A stretch of DNA of 64,000 bases from Phytophthora sp. 'mugwort' (lineage: Eukaryota; Oomycota; Peronosporomycetes; Peronosporales; Peronosporaceae), in the NCBI GenBank assembly GCA_033558025.1, contig JAUCEF010000006.1:5084001-5148000 (forward strand), written 5' to 3'. The notes beneath the pieces are model-generated. The model saw only the letters and a program-made list of their open reading frames with translations, was not told the origin of the DNA and searched no databases. Shown here piece by piece: positions 31,475 through 42,884 of the stretch. Positions within the stretch are counted from its first letter, which is position 1; each line of letters begins with the position of its first letter. A program made the translations under genes and the position numbers.

Positions 31475-33262
31475 CTAGATAAGGTATCCCTCTTCGAAAA
31501 ATTCTTTCATGATAGTTTGCAGCCGGTAAACTACCATAGGAGCTGATGGACGAGCTGACGGGTCCAGCGCGACGCATTCTTTCGCTAATTCCACCACTGG
31601 CGTTACACAATACCGTGAAAATGACACTTGCAATGCACCTGACGCCACCTTTTGCAGGATCATAGCGTCGGGTATTTTCTTTCCGGTCACCGAGTCGACT
31701 CTGGCGTGCGAATACGGCAGCGACTGGAGATCCAGCTCAGACAGGAGCACACCAAACGAGAAAATATCTGCCTTCTCATCGTAACGCTCGGCCATCATTA
31801 CTTCTGGTGCCATCCACAGCATCGTGCCGACGCCTGCAGTCATCGTATTTTCTTGTCGCTCGCGTGATACACCGAAATCCGTGATTTTTGCGTCCAAATC
31901 TTCAGTTAAAAGAATATTTTTTGACTTGAGGTCGCGATGAATCACAATCGGAGTGAGCGAATGCAGGTACGTTAATGCTTGTGCGACGTGATAGGCAATG
32001 CGGATTTTATCGTGGTCTATGCCTAGAGGATGACCTTGTGCTTCGTATGTCTTCATCAATGCTCGAAGATCACCACCTTTCATCAACTCTGTCAGAAGGC
32101 AGAGGTCCATGAGAGATCCCCAAGAGACACCAACAAACCGAACAATGTGTGGATGAACCAGACCCGCCATCAATTTGGCTTCTGCCAAGAACGCATTCAC
32201 TTTTCTCAGATCACTCCGCACTTCTGGGAATAACATTTTTACAGCGACCGCTTCATTATTGTACGTGCCCCGATAGATCTCGCCAAACCCCCCACGGCAA
32301 ATGAGATCATGTACAGTCACTTGATCACGAGGAACGTGTGTAGCAATGATGATGTCGTCATTCCACAGTCCTGGTCCAAATGTGGACGGCTCCGATCCAT
32401 CAGTGGGGCCACCTGTCCAAGCACTACCCCGTGGAATGAATGAGTGCTGCATCGAATTCGTACTCGAGTTTCCAGCTCTTTTGCTTCTTTTTTTCCAAAA
32501 ACAGCCAATAATCACCACAAGGAGAACAGCTATCCCGCCGACTAGACCCAAAATTGTACCGGTCGCAACACCGCCGTCCGACGAGGATGACGATGACGAC
32601 GATGACGATGTTGACGACGCTAACGACGCTGACGACGTTGAAGCCGAACTCCCATTTTCCTGGCCAGAGCTGGAGCCGCTGCTCGACAACGAAGCTGCGC
32701 TCGAAGTGTCGGTTGTCAGCACTTCGGCAGTCAGATTGTAAAAGACAAACCCCCCATCGATACCTTGAACATTTTGGCACGTGTTAATCTTTGCGAGAGG
32801 AACTTGGAAATCGTTATAGCCTTCTCCTTCTGGACCAGCGCAATTTAGCGCACCACTGCTCGTATTCCCCATGTTTCGTCTCCACGACAAAACCCCATCC
32901 GAGCTCGTAATTATGGCGCTCCTAAACTTTGTGTAGCCGTCGTAAAGAGTTTCGCACTCGCCACTTGCCCGATACGCAGCAGAATTCTCGTAGTCTATGC
33001 ACTCGTCATCGTAGTAGTAGTCGTAGGCCATGAAGGGCTCAATGTCAAAGAGTGCGTTAAAACCCTTCACACGCCCATTATAACAACTTTCATCAACATA
33101 ACCGACTATCGTATCGGTGTCATCAAACGTAGCAACACAACTAGCACCACTGGAGGCAACCTGAGACTCGCAGTCATTTCGTCTCTGGACAAAGACCCCA
33201 GTTGGTGCTCCATCGCACGACGAGTCTTCATAAATACTCCAAAATCGATGCATCTCCGACAT
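31475..33262 (-). CDS. Receptor-like TKL protein kinase
   Basis: A 595-residue frame encodes an extracellular Cys-containing region (about 1-190, with several N-x-S/T sites), a Ser-rich stalk (about 190-245), one membrane segment GTILGLVGGIAVLLVVIIGC (about 248-268) and a basic stop-transfer KKRSKR. A Ser/Thr/Tyr-type kinase domain fills about 318-590. Active-site motifs are complete: glycine loop CRGGFGEIYRG, VAVK lysine, IHRDLKSKN catalytic loop, TDFGVSR and WMAPEV. The architecture matches the single-pass TKL kinases expanded in oomycetes, which sense unknown ligands at the plasma membrane. The frame starts MSEMHRFWS without a signal peptide, so an upstream exon is likely. A hydrophobic frame with LWVVLLALLSTAVFSSLLLL (minus strand, 33529-33711) is a candidate, but no clear splice pair was found. 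A broken partial copy lies at 38030-38595. Confidence 0.88.
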   Translation of the reverse strand: MSEMHRFWSIYEDSSCDGAPTGVFVQRRNDCESQVASSGASCVATFDDTDTIVGYVDESCYNGRVKGFNALFDIEPFMAYDYYYDDECIDYENSAAYRASGECETLYDGYTKFRSAIITSSDGVLSWRRNMGNTSSGALNCAGPEGEGYNDFQVPLAKINTCQNVQGIDGGFVFYNLTAEVLTTDTSSAASLSSSGSSSGQENGSSASTSSASLASSTSSSSSSSSSSDGGVATGTILGLVGGIAVLLVVIIGCFWKKRSKRAGNSSTNSMQHSFIPRGSAWTGGPTDGSEPSTFGPGLWNDDIIIATHVPRDQVTVHDLICRGGFGEIYRGTYNNEAVAVKMLFPEVRSDLRKVNAFLAEAKLMAGLVHPHIVRFVGVSWGSLMDLCLLTELMKGGDLRALMKTYEAQGHPLGIDHDKIRIAYHVAQALTYLHSLTPIVIHRDLKSKNILLTEDLDAKITDFGVSRERQENTMTAGVGTMLWMAPEVMMAERYDEKADIFSFGVLLSELDLQSLPYSHARVDSVTGKKIPDAMILQKVASGALQVSFSRYCVTPVVELAKECVALDPSARPSAPMVVYRLQTIMKEFFEEGYLI

Positions 33263-33476
33263 GATCCCACTACTAGTGCAAGCTTGGAGGTTCCTGGAGT
33301 GTCGACTGGAAGCTTAGAGGGCTGCCACCACGAGGTCGTTTGGAGAAATGAATGTTACGTGAGCCCAACGTCCAAAGGTCGAGCGATGGGTGCATGACCG
33401 CGAACCAGCTGACCATATTTTGCAACGCTAGAATGGATCGTCTAAATCAATCAACGACTATGGCTTAACCAATATG

Positions 33477-33771
33477 TATGTACTCTTACTGTATTTTCTG
33501 GACGACAGGATTGCGGCAAATACAGGCACTAGGCAAGAGGGAACGCAGAAGACCTGAAACACAATAATAAAAGGGACGAGAATACTGCTGTGCTCAACAG
33601 CGCTAGCAGAACCACCCAGAGAGCAGTCACCGAAAAGGACAAGCCCCGTACAACCACCGGACTCGCACGAGGAACCGGCGTTGCTAACCAGGCTAAGGAT
33701 ATTCCAGACATCTATTAGTTAATATGACCAATAGAACAGTCTGCCTCTCTCTCTATGTACTCTTACTGTAT
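33477..33771. repeat. 18-bp direct repeats 277 bp apart
   Basis: The word tatgtactcttactgtat occurs at 33477-33494 and again at 33754-33771. The interval includes the hydrophobic minus-strand frame. It could mark a small duplication or insertion footprint. Confidence 0.8.
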
Positions 33772-34070
33772 AGAGAGTCTCCAGTTGCTGTACACTTCTG
33801 ACCGTAGTACTGGATCTCCATTCGCGCTAGCGAGTGGATGGAAAACTGCTACACCGAATGTACCTTGGCGCAGCTGTGGTAATCTAGCACAAGGAGACAA
33901 CATCTGGAGTCCAAACTGGACCGAGGACCTCCAAGTTGGAGTCCAACTGTCAATGTGACGTACTTCTCTGGCCCACGCCAAAATGACGATTTTAACTTAC
34001 CGACGATAACGGCTCAGCAACGACTCGTCAAGCATATGTAGAGCCATCGCGGTATAGCTCTTGACGAAGC

Positions 34071-34110
34071 GGATTTTCTAGTATTTTTTCGGATTTTCTA
34101 GTATTTTTTC
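34071..34110. repeat. 20-bp perfect tandem duplication
   Basis: Two identical adjacent copies of ggattttctagtattttttc, 34071-34090 and 34091-34110, in AT-rich sequence. Confidence 0.95.
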
Positions 34111-34422
34111 ATTCCTTGCAAGTTATGTTTTCAGAGAAAGAGAGTCGCTCAAAATAGACGCGTTCGTAGGCGCATTAGTTTATTGTCGCCGTGGAGCCAT
34201 TTTAATCCTTCGCGTTTTTAGGGTCTCTGTCCGTTAATTAGAAGCACATCGATGCTACACAAAGCGCCAGAACGGAGTGGAAGGCTTTCAAATTAGAAGA
34301 CTAACTGGTGAGGTTTATTTTTTATTGCAAGGTTCTGGCAGTTAACGATAAAATTAAACCAATTAAGCTCAAGATGCGTTTTAGGGTATTTTTTAGCGAT
34401 CCGAAAAACCAATGAATTAAAA

Positions 34423-35963
34423 CTACAAGAAAAGTTTGCTGTACCCATTCTTTACCGCTTCCTGTGCGACTTTCACAGACATCGGCAGCTGACCATTGAA
34501 AGCAACATGTTTTCCGACATGTGGCTGCTGGAAGTCATTGCCGCCATCGTTCAGGAGGATGGCCTCCATCACCTTTTGAAGGGTGACGAAACCCTTGTCA
34601 AGTGTCTCCCAGCGGACCTCTTCAAAGGCCTCATGTACTGCTTGGATGAGGCCAGGGGTGTCGTACGTTGCCTTACGGTACTGTAGGGCCTGGATAGAGG
34701 CAAAATAACCTAAATCAAGTACGTTGATATCCAGAGATCTAGGTGGCTGGCACCGCATCTTGATTTCCCACCCACCCACCTTGCCTGCTTCTTCCATTTC
34801 GTCGTCATCTTCGCGCACATGAGGGCCTGCGTTATCCTGCTGGACGTACACAGTACTGCCTCTTCCAACTGTATACTAGCGAAACAGCATATTGTTAGTT
34901 ATCTGCAATATCACAGCACTAAAATAGGTCGGATTACCTGGCAGCTTGTCCCGAATAGCCTTCTCCACCAGTAGCTTCCGATAAAGTTGCCGCGACGGCG
35001 ATGCCTTTCGGTCGATTTGCTGAGCTGCGCTGTGCGGTTGTTTCTTCAACCAGAGGCCAAATACCTAACTTGCCATCGAAGTACAGCTTGCGGTGAAAAT
35101 CGTAGCGTGGGCGATCTACAGCAGCCAAACACAAGATTTTCCCAGTATATCGTTTGTTGGGGCATGATCGGTAGGGTAGCTGCTCAGATGCCGTCAAGTA
35201 GTACTTAGTGGCTACCTTGTAGAGATTAAACCACTTTTCATTTACATGCACAGTATCATACATGTGATGCATACGACAGAATCGACCACCTAAAAATTCA
35301 ATTCATGTTAAGTAAAGTCAACGTAAGTGTAGCCAATTGAGTAAATTACATGTTACAGTACCTAATGGCATATCACCACGTTGAAGAGCCCACTGGAAAC
35401 GCTGGGTCTTGTGGGCATCAGTCAGCGTCGGTTTGACGCGCGACACTACAGGACGGCGGACACCGTCCTGGAGATGGCGTTGCAAAGTCGTCCGTGGAAT
35501 CCCGGCGGCTTCACCGTGGGAGCGTTGCGTCTGCCGCAGGCAGAGCGGGACTGCCTGAACACGCCCCGCTGCCTCCTCAGGTGTGATCAGGAGGAATCGT
35601 CGTGGCTGGTGGCGTCTCGGAGCTATCAGGGCGGAGGGGTCGGCGCGCATCTCCCAGACCTTTCTGACAGTGTCGCGACAGACAGAGAAGGCCACCAGAC
35701 AGCCACAATTGCGCATCGTTGCAAGCGGCCGCGGATGCTGCGCTGCGCGAGAAAGATGACGAGCTGCAAGCGGGTCTGGGGGGGGGGTCTGCTTGACCGG
35801 TTGCTCGAGGCATAGCGGTGTAGAGTGCTTGTTGCTTGCGGTTCTGCAAAATGTGGGGTGAGATGCATAAGGGGGATTCGCCTCGCGCAACCAGCGATTT
35901 AGTTGACTGGGTGACCTGCTCACCAGAGCGTCTTAACCAATCGGATTGCTGTGTGCTTTGCAT
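34423..35963 (-). pseudogene. mariner-like transposase, nearly complete but inactivated
   Basis: The minus strand carries an N-terminal DNA-binding part with repeated frame changes (35,365-35,963), then a spliced-looking catalytic part. A gtactg...tttttag intron of about 70 bp near 35,293-35,361 joins the N-terminal part to MHHMYDTVHVNEKWFNLYK. A second, gtaatc...ttcgctag, near 34,877-34,940 leads to VYVQQDNAGPHV and PPRSLDINVLDLGYFASIQ. The first catalytic block in this family is normally H-x-D-E-K-W-F; here it reads HVNEKWF, so the first catalytic Asp is Asn. A frame change also sits just before KLLVEKAIRDKLP. The other two Asp blocks are intact. Terminal repeats were not recognised. Confidence 0.75.
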
Positions 35964-36518
35964 AAAAAACTAATCGTCATGTTGTCGTGGACCAGAGAAA
36001 TATCCTTTAAGCAAGATTTTTCTTTTAATGCTACAGCCTTCTAATATTCATTTTCCTGTCAAACGTAATGAATACGAAACAAATTAACTAGGGCAGCATA
36101 TATCCCGAAAGTGAAGGCATAGCTGGTAGCAATGGGAATATTAGAAGCAGAACAACCTGTAAATGTGGCAGTTCGTGCTGATTTGCCTTGTGCTCTAAGG
36201 GCGACCACGCTTGACATAGCCTTGATTACGTTTAAGAATGCGAGTTCCTTCACAAAAACGCGACCGCTTGATAACCTCGGTTGTATTGCTTCGTCTAGAC
36301 AAGACACGGCGCAAACAAATCAACGCCCACCACCACTTTATGTGCGCTTATACTAATCTTTGCATGGACCACGCTGAAGTTGCATGCATAAACCACAGCA
36401 CTTTCAACGCGTTCGCGCGCCAGCGCTTAGAGTCCATTTTTTTCATTACCCCACCTACCGCAATGGTACCTGTTCGTCGTCAGTATTCGCATGACTAGCG
36501 TGTCCTCTGCGTGTCGAA
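35964..36518. other. No gene recognised
   Basis: AT-rich sequence between the mariner and Tc1 relics, without motifs. The 3' part probably belongs to the 5' end of the Tc1 element. Confidence 0.35.
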
Positions 36519-37470
36519 GTGGAAGAAGAGACTAAGCCAGCGCAAGATCAGCTCGGTTTTCGAGTTGCCACTAACCGTCTCCGTGCTATTATCCAGTACT
36601 ACAAGAAACACGGCCGCCACGTAGTCGCCCCTCGCTGGGGTTGTCCCCGTAACACGAACCGTCTGCGACGACCGCCGCATTCGCGCGTCACGGAGGTGGA
36701 CCGCTTTGTGAGCGCGGCGAAGTTGTCTGCCGATGTGTCGGAGGAGACGGGGCGTCCTACATCACCTCAATTGATTCGGAACCAACTCAACGTCTCTGGT
36801 CTTAATGGCCATTCGGTTAGAAATATGCCTTCCCTACGCCAAGAAATTCACCAGTATGAAAGAGAAGGATTGGAAGGGAGGTGATATTCACGGACATGGC
36901 GTTTGTTGAGCTACACAGGACTTCAAGATGCGTTTCCATTTGGCGCCGCACGCACGAGGCTTTCTCCGAAAAGTGTGTTCGTGGTGCCGACCTTCAAGTC
37001 TAGCCGCAAGTCGCTGATGGTGCGGGCGTCTATTGCGGTGAACGGCGTCGGCACCATGCACTTCTTCGAGAAGTCCGTGAATGGAGAATACTACTGGAAA
37101 ATGATTGTGCGAGAGGTGCCGTTCTCAAATACGATGCTGGGTCGGAAAAATAAGTCCAACGCCTTTTGTTCCAGATAACACGACTGCGCATCGAGTTTAG
37201 GCCACGAAGGAGATCACCAAGGAACTCAACGTGAAGGACCTTGTGCATCCTCCACAAAGCCCTCACCTCAATCCTATTAAGAACTTGTGGAAAATCACGA
37301 AACGTGAGTTTTACCTGCGCCCAGCAACAACTATAGAAGAGCTGGAGGTTCTCCTGCTGGACATCTGGACCAAAATTGACGACCAACCTATCTGCAAGTG
37401 CGTGAGATCCATGACAGCCCGCCTTATGTTGTCATTGCGAGTAAGTGAGGTCACACTAGGTTCTGATTAA
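36519..37470 (+). pseudogene. Tc1-like transposase pseudogene with mutated catalytic residues
   Basis: The frame at 36519-36884 carries a paired helix-turn-helix-like N-terminus (VATNRLRAIIQYYKKHGRH, then SRVTEVDRFVSAAKLSADVS). The frame 36903-37178 holds the first catalytic region (KSSRKSLMVRASIAVNGVG, HFFEKSVNGEYYWKMI). DNTTAHRV near 37,175-37,200 is the second Asp block. The frame 37231-37470 ends with LVHPPQSPHLNPIKNLWKIT. The last block in Tc1 elements is S-P-D-L-N-P-I-E-N-L-W, so the Asp of that block reads His and the third catalytic Glu reads Lys. Stops separate the pieces. Activity is excluded. Confidence 0.8.
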
Positions 37471-38029
37471 AATGACTAGGTTTCAGTATGGTATATGGTA
37501 GGTGGACGGTGAGCTTTTATTACTGTCTTTTGACATTTTTTCGGATTGTTAATGATTTCTACTAGACACCACATATGCCTACTTAATCCTCGCACGTGCA
37601 TGTTGCTTGCGTTTTTTACCTGCAAGCTCGTCCAAACGGCGTCAAGAAATTCGCAGTTTAACCGATCCCATCTTTATTCTAGTACGGTCAATGGGGTGTG
37701 CGTAATGACTTCCTGGACCCGCTGTTACTGCTCCCCTCCGAATTAGTCGCATCATAGTGCAGATCAGTGCTCGACACAAATGATGTAAATAACAATCCTT
37801 TTGTATATATTGGCAGATTAGCTTATTGTCGTTTTTACTCGTTTCCAAGCAATGCAAAACGTTTACTGTCATCTTTGTTTGTTGATAGTAAACATTTTGT
37901 TGTTTTCGCAGAAACACTCATTTGTGGACCCAGCTGCCACTCGATCCTCACGATCCCCACAAAGAAATCCTGTGCGAATTTATAGCAGCGCCCGTTCATT
38001 GCACGCACTGGTACCAGTTGGACAGGCAA
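37471..38029. other. No gene recognised
   Basis: AT-rich sequence between the Tc1 relic and the kinase fragment. Frames of 60-90 codons on both strands have no motif. Confidence 0.4.
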
Positions 38030-38595
38030 TTCCACTTCTGGGATCTCGACTCTGGAACGACAACGTTATCGTTACAGTAAGTTCTTAAGCAAGGCCCGGT
38101 GGAGATGCTCCATCCGGCTTCGCTTAACTTAATGTTCTCAAGATCATCTATGCTAAGACAGCATTGTCGAGGTGGATTTGGAGAGATATACCGGAGTACT
38201 ACACGTGCTCGCTGTTCTTAAATGTTGTTTCCTAAATGTCCGGTGGCCTGAAGAAAGTGAGCGCGTTCCTAATGAAGGCCAAAACCACAGATGGCGCTTA
38301 TAAGTACAGCATGGGCATCCCTGACTGATCTCTGTAATGGAGATCCTATGTGCATTATGAAAACAACGAGACGAACGCGGTCACCCCCTGGGCGTCAACC
38401 ACAACAGACCGCATCGGATACCTACATTTGCTCTATCAGGAATCCAAGAGCGTGCTTTTAACAGACGCGAGAGTCCCTGATTTTGGTGTCTCGCGACGTT
38501 TGATGTCGAGTTGGATCCGCCGATCTGCTGTACAATCGTATGAATCGGTGAACGGAAAAAAGGTTCTAGACCATGCACATGTATGTGTTCTGTAG
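38030..38595 (+). pseudogene. Broken partial copy of the TKL kinase gene
   Basis: Segments in different frames match the kinase at 31475-33262 in order and in opposite orientation. SRLWNDNVIVTV (about 38,040-38,075) matches LWNDDIIIATHV. CRGGFGEIYRS (about 38,165-38,200) matches the glycine loop. KKVSAFLMKAK (about 38,256-38,285) matches RKVNAFLAEAK. SKSVLLTDARVPDFGVSRR (about 38,444-38,500) matches SKNILLTEDLDAKITDFGVSR. The HRD loop and everything after the DFG region are lost and intervening stretches are deleted. The chance of all four blocks appearing in order by accident is small. Confidence 0.7.
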
Positions 38596-39160
38596 ACCGC
38601 TGTGGTAATTAATACTTCAAAGTAAAAACATTGTTCAAACACATTTGAAACCATCAGAAACAGGAGGTAGTTTCGTTGCCTTCTCCGCTGTTAGCGCTTT
38701 ATATAGCTCCTATTCCGATCTTAAACCATTATCCGTAACAACGAGTAATATACAAGATGAGCTTCGCTTATAAAAAAAAACTTTCTTCTTACTAATTGCA
38801 CGCTGGCATCAAGTCGCTGCTTCTTGTTGTTTAGTGTAACATGAAAAACATGAAATCAACAGGGTTCCGACTGAATCAGCGACGGATCCGGAAGGCAATA
38901 CACAACAAAGACGAAAGCAACGTGCTGCCAGTAACACACATTTTAGATTTCGTTGTCTTACAAGCTGGTTTTATCATATGGGGGGGTCATTTGGCGAGGT
39001 CATAGACAACCACGAAATCTTCTGGGTTAACTTCCCCCAAAACTAATAAGTACTTGTGTTCCAACGAATCCGTATTAAAGTGTTCCCTCGTATTTAATAG
39101 TATACTCACCGTCGACTTTACGTTGCCTATTAACATCGCTGTTGTAAACGCTGTTGTGGC
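38596..39160. other. No gene recognised
   Basis: AT-rich spacer before the acetyltransferase 3' end. Nothing was recognised. Confidence 0.5.
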
Positions 39161-39724
39161 TCACTCCTCTTCAATCTTCCGAATAAACTTGGCCGGATTC
39201 CCAGCGTACACGCACATCGGAGGCACGTTTTTCGTCACCACACTACCGGCTCCAATCACAGCCCCACGGCCAATAATGACCCCCGGCAAAACCGTCACGT
39301 TGCCACCAATCCAGACATCGTCTTCTATGGTGATCGGCTTTCCCAGTTCATACCCGGAAGCTCGCGTCTTAGGCCCCAGTGGATGCGTAGCTGTGTACAG
39401 CTGCACGTTGGGGGCGAACATGACTCGGTCGCCAATAGTGATTTCACACACGTCGAGAAAGACGCAGTTGAAGTTCATGTAGACATTGTCCCCCATTTTG
39501 ATATTGTATCCATAGTCGCAGCGGAATGGCATCTCAATGAAGCACTCGTGTCCTTTGGCTCCAAGCAGCTTGGTCAGGATCTCTTGGGCTTCAGGGGTCT
39601 CGGCTCCTTCGAGTTCATTGTACCTCTTGACCAACTTGCGAGTCTCCTGTCGCTCTTTGAATAAAATTGGATCCATCGAGAAGTACAGCTCGCCGCGCAG
39701 CATCTTGGTCTTCTCAGTGTCCAT
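39161..39724 (-). CDS. Maltose/galactoside O-acetyltransferase family protein
   Basis: A complete 187-residue frame from ATG 39724 (MDTEKTKMLRGELYFSMDPI) to a stop at 39161. Enzymes of this family (Maa/LacA) move the acetyl group of acetyl-CoA to the 6-hydroxyl of sugars. Residues 8-60 form the N-terminal Mac domain (MLRGELY, ERQETRKLVKRYNEL). Residues 65-180 are hexapeptide repeats of a left-handed beta-helix (YNIKMGDNVYMNFNCVFLD, ITIGDRVMFAP, ITIEDDVWIGGNVTVLPGV, IIGRGAVIGAGSVVTKNVPP). The catalytic His is at 114 in YTATHPLG. No signal peptide, so it is probably cytosolic. Length and motifs are as in bacterial enzymes and there is no intron; it stands alone among transposon relics, so bacterial origin by transfer is plausible but not shown. 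Confidence 0.93.
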   Translation of the reverse strand: MDTEKTKMLRGELYFSMDPILFKERQETRKLVKRYNELEGAETPEAQEILTKLLGAKGHECFIEMPFRCDYGYNIKMGDNVYMNFNCVFLDVCEITIGDRVMFAPNVQLYTATHPLGPKTRASGYELGKPITIEDDVWIGGNVTVLPGVIIGRGAVIGAGSVVTKNVPPMCVYAGNPAKFIRKIEEE

Positions 39725-41116
39725 CGTGCGCGAGGAGGGGAGGGGACTCGGATCGTGCGATTGTTGCCAACCGTCTGTTGGGAAGCGTCAACTGTCGACT
39801 GTGTCGACTCTGTGCGAATCGAGAAATGATAGGAGCAGCCTCACCCACAATATACGTGTCGACTTCCACGACACTGTTGTGCCCTGCAGGTCGTTGGCAA
39901 CGAGTCGTTGCACCTCAACAGTACCCGCTCTATACTACCTAGACATACAAGGATTGTCTGCTGTTCCACGTCATCACTGATGGTGGACCCTCTGTATGCG
40001 GGTGTCTCGTAAATACTTGTTGTACATTTACTTGTTGTACAGTACAGTATATCAATCAATGGCTATTAATAACTCGAGTATTGGGCGAGCTCCCAATGAC
40101 CGGGCAAGTCTATTCTCCTTACCCAGCGACTCCAGTTGTGTAGCTTTAATGCGCGAGTATCTTAATGCATTCCGTAAAAAAGGAAAAAGTGTGATCGTGT
40201 TGAAGTTAGTGAAGAAAGTTGGATTGACTTCAACATTCTAGGATTTAAGTAGAGGTGAGTGTAACACACAACAAAGATGATGGCGGGATTCCGAGGTATG
40301 ATATACATGTAGTGGTATTTGATGAGAGAACCGTTAGAGTGGTTGTAACAACGAGAAGCCTCTAGTAGAAGCATACTGAGGTTGCAATAGAAAAACAATT
40401 TCCGGGTCGCGCAATCGTCCGTTCGCTGGAGAGCTCGTCGCTTGGCCCGCCTACGCAATATCCAGTGGCCCTGCTTCGCGGGCTACGGTACCGCTAGCAC
40501 ACCTAATCCCCATTTGATACTGCAGGGGCGGGATGACAGATATTGCACTCACTTTAAAGCCTGTGCTAATCATAATGAATATTATACCCTGGAGGGCTTT
40601 CATTTTAACAGGCAATGCCTGAAAGAAGGGAAAGAGCCCAGCAATCAAACTCCAAACGATTTGCAGAAATGATTAATAATAAATAATAATAATAGTTGGC
40701 GATGCAATTTATACAAGTTCAATAATTGGCGAAGCAATCAATATTGTGGCCAGAATGTTCGTTCCTTGGCACCCGTAAATCTCCAGTAGGGAGGGGTTTC
40801 GAAGTACTATAAATGAGCCTCACTTTTCACCAAAGACTGCTCTCATTTTTTATCACGGCGGGGAAACCAGCCAAAAATTAGTCCTCAAAGCTAGATATTG
40901 AACTTGCTGTCTGCGGAAGGTCTGTTACTCGGAACCCAATCGACTTCGCTTACTGCAGCGCAGCAGAGTACATTTTGTATTGCATCGTGAGGATCAGTGA
41001 GATATTATCAGAGACCCATAAAAAACTGACTGGAGCTAACGATACTGTAGGCTAGCAACTACTAGAAAGATGAGCTTCCGAAAATTGGTGCCGGCCAAAC
41101 TACTACTTGCACTCAC
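39725..41116. other. No gene recognised; short AT-rich repeats
   Basis: Contains a duplicated acttgttgtaca word near 40,013-40,038, a taataataa-type microsatellite near 40,671-40,694, and two copies of ttggcga-gcaat around 40,698 and 40,726. No open frame with a recognisable motif. The right end probably belongs to the following transposon. Confidence 0.5.
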
Positions 41117-42643
41117 CTAGTACGCTGTGCTCAGCTGAGTCAATACGGCGTCGTCTTCACTGCTGCTAGTAAATTCATCAGCACCGCTTTCGTCGTCATG
41201 AACGGGAGGAACCTCCGTCGCTAGGCATAATTCTCGCCTCGCCCGTGCTCTACGATTACTCTCTCGGCGTCGCTCCAGTCGTACCATACCAATGTGGTTG
41301 ACTCGCCGCAGGTAGTCGCGATAGTGCTCGCCGTCATCTGCTCGAAAAGCGGGTGTGCACGCATTTGCACGTTCGTCAGAGCCACGCAAGCCCGAAAGTA
41401 CATCTCGTACTTGTTTTCTTCCCAGCGATATTTATCGCTCACTAAGGCCCACATAGTGCAAAGTCGACAGAAATAATTATCGACAATTATTCGGTCAGAC
41501 GAGATACCGCGCTTTGTTTGCCCTTCTTGCATTGTCAGCGGGACTGTAGGGCGGCGGCGCTTTGGGTAGAGGACTCGATGCGTGTCTGCCAATCCTTGGT
41601 AGCTTTGTCGGCGAGGATAATCCACGACGACGGATACTAGTCGTGGAGGGGGCCATCATCAGCCATGCTCTCTTCTGAAAGCGATTCGGTGGCGGCGGCT
41701 TCATGAAAGCCTTGTTTTTTCGGAAGATCGTAATGTCAGCGACCGAACCACGGTAGTGCAGCGAGCAGTTGATGCAGAGCCCAGTATGTACGACGGAGAG
41801 CTCCATCTTGAAGCCATGGAGTTTGTGCTTTGAACTATAGAACTCTGCTCGTTCTTTTTGCGAACCGCTGGGCATGTTTGATTTTTGAAAGGTCACGTCT
41901 ACTGCATAGCGCGCTGCCGGATAGTGACTAAATGCATGACCAACCAGACGACCTTCTTCATTGTGTAGGTGAGCGAAGCTTGCTCCACATACAAGTAGTA
42001 CAACTGCGGCGAGAGTAGATCGAGAGAATGGACGTCCATCTTCTCGAACGCTGCGGGCTTGATCCCAAACGAGTTGGTGAGCACCGACCAGTCACCCCGC
42101 TCTTCAAGACGCTAAGCGTCATGAAGAACATATCCACAGACGTCTGCTTGCTCCTCTTGCCCCGACCAACGTTCCACCTGGTGGACATGTAGTCACTCAC
42201 GTAGCCGTAGACGCGCACAATCTCCGACGGCGTGAAGTTTGTCATCTTCAGCACGCCGTCGGAGCCTACGCTGTCGCGGTAAGTGTCCAGTAATGGGTGC
42301 GGGGAGTCCTCACCTTCTTCTACGTCGGGCAATGGGCATCGGTGGTAGCGGGCGCGGCCTCGGACTCGCTCGGCTTGCCGCTCTTGAAGCTGCACATAGG
42401 TCTGTCTTGCGGCTCGGCCGTCGAAAGAACGAGGGAAGGCTCTGGACGCCGCGCCAGAGGTCCTAGACCTCTGTGGGCAGCACGACGACTAGGTGCCTGG
42501 CGTGTCGACGGTCGATCCTCGCCCGGTGCAGCAGGCGAGGATTGGGCGGCAGAACTGGCGGGAGCCATGCTGCTTAATGTGCTGGTGGCGTTTTCGGTAA
42601 TGAGTTCAGGCTGCATCCTATACAGCGGGTGTTCTCGCGCCAT
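41117..42643 (-). pseudogene. PIF/Harbinger-type (DDE_Tnp_4) transposase pseudogene
   Basis: The minus strand from ATG 42643 has a Ser/Pro/Arg-rich leader that shifts frame near 42,390. NFTPSEIVRVYGYVSDYMST follows (about 42,240), then a helical region (LDLLSPQLYYLYVEQASLTY). The catalytic domain reads DVTFQKSNMPSGSQ and SSKHKLHGFKMELSV (41,800-41,896), HYRGSVADITIFR (about 41,740) and SSDRIIVDNYFCRLCTMWAL (about 41,450-41,500). In relatives the last block is R-V-I-V-E-N-x-F-G-R-L, so the catalytic Glu is Asp here. An acidic tail (DDESGADEFTSSSEDD) ends at 41117. At least three frame changes interrupt it. Confidence 0.7.
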
Positions 42644-42884
42644 CTAGAAGCGCAGGAGCCACCCCGGCTACTATGCAGCAGGAGGGAACTGATTGCTAAG
42701 ACTGCAACTCGCAAGTCTCCGTCGTGGTGACGACTAGACGGAAGGTATGACATGTCACATGAGCGGTCTTGCTGCATGGCCGATATCAGATAGGTCAGGT
42801 TTTATCAAACGAAGAGGGCTATTGAAACGAGTGAAACATTAGCCCCTGACAAGTTTTTACCGATAAAGAATATTCCGCTCGGCG

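Larger units (their letters stand above)
33263..34422. other. No intact gene; short direct repeats
   Basis: Holds the hydrophobic minus-strand frame at 33529-33711 that may be a first exon of the kinase, an 18-bp direct repeat pair, and a 20-bp tandem duplication. Otherwise featureless. Confidence 0.4.
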
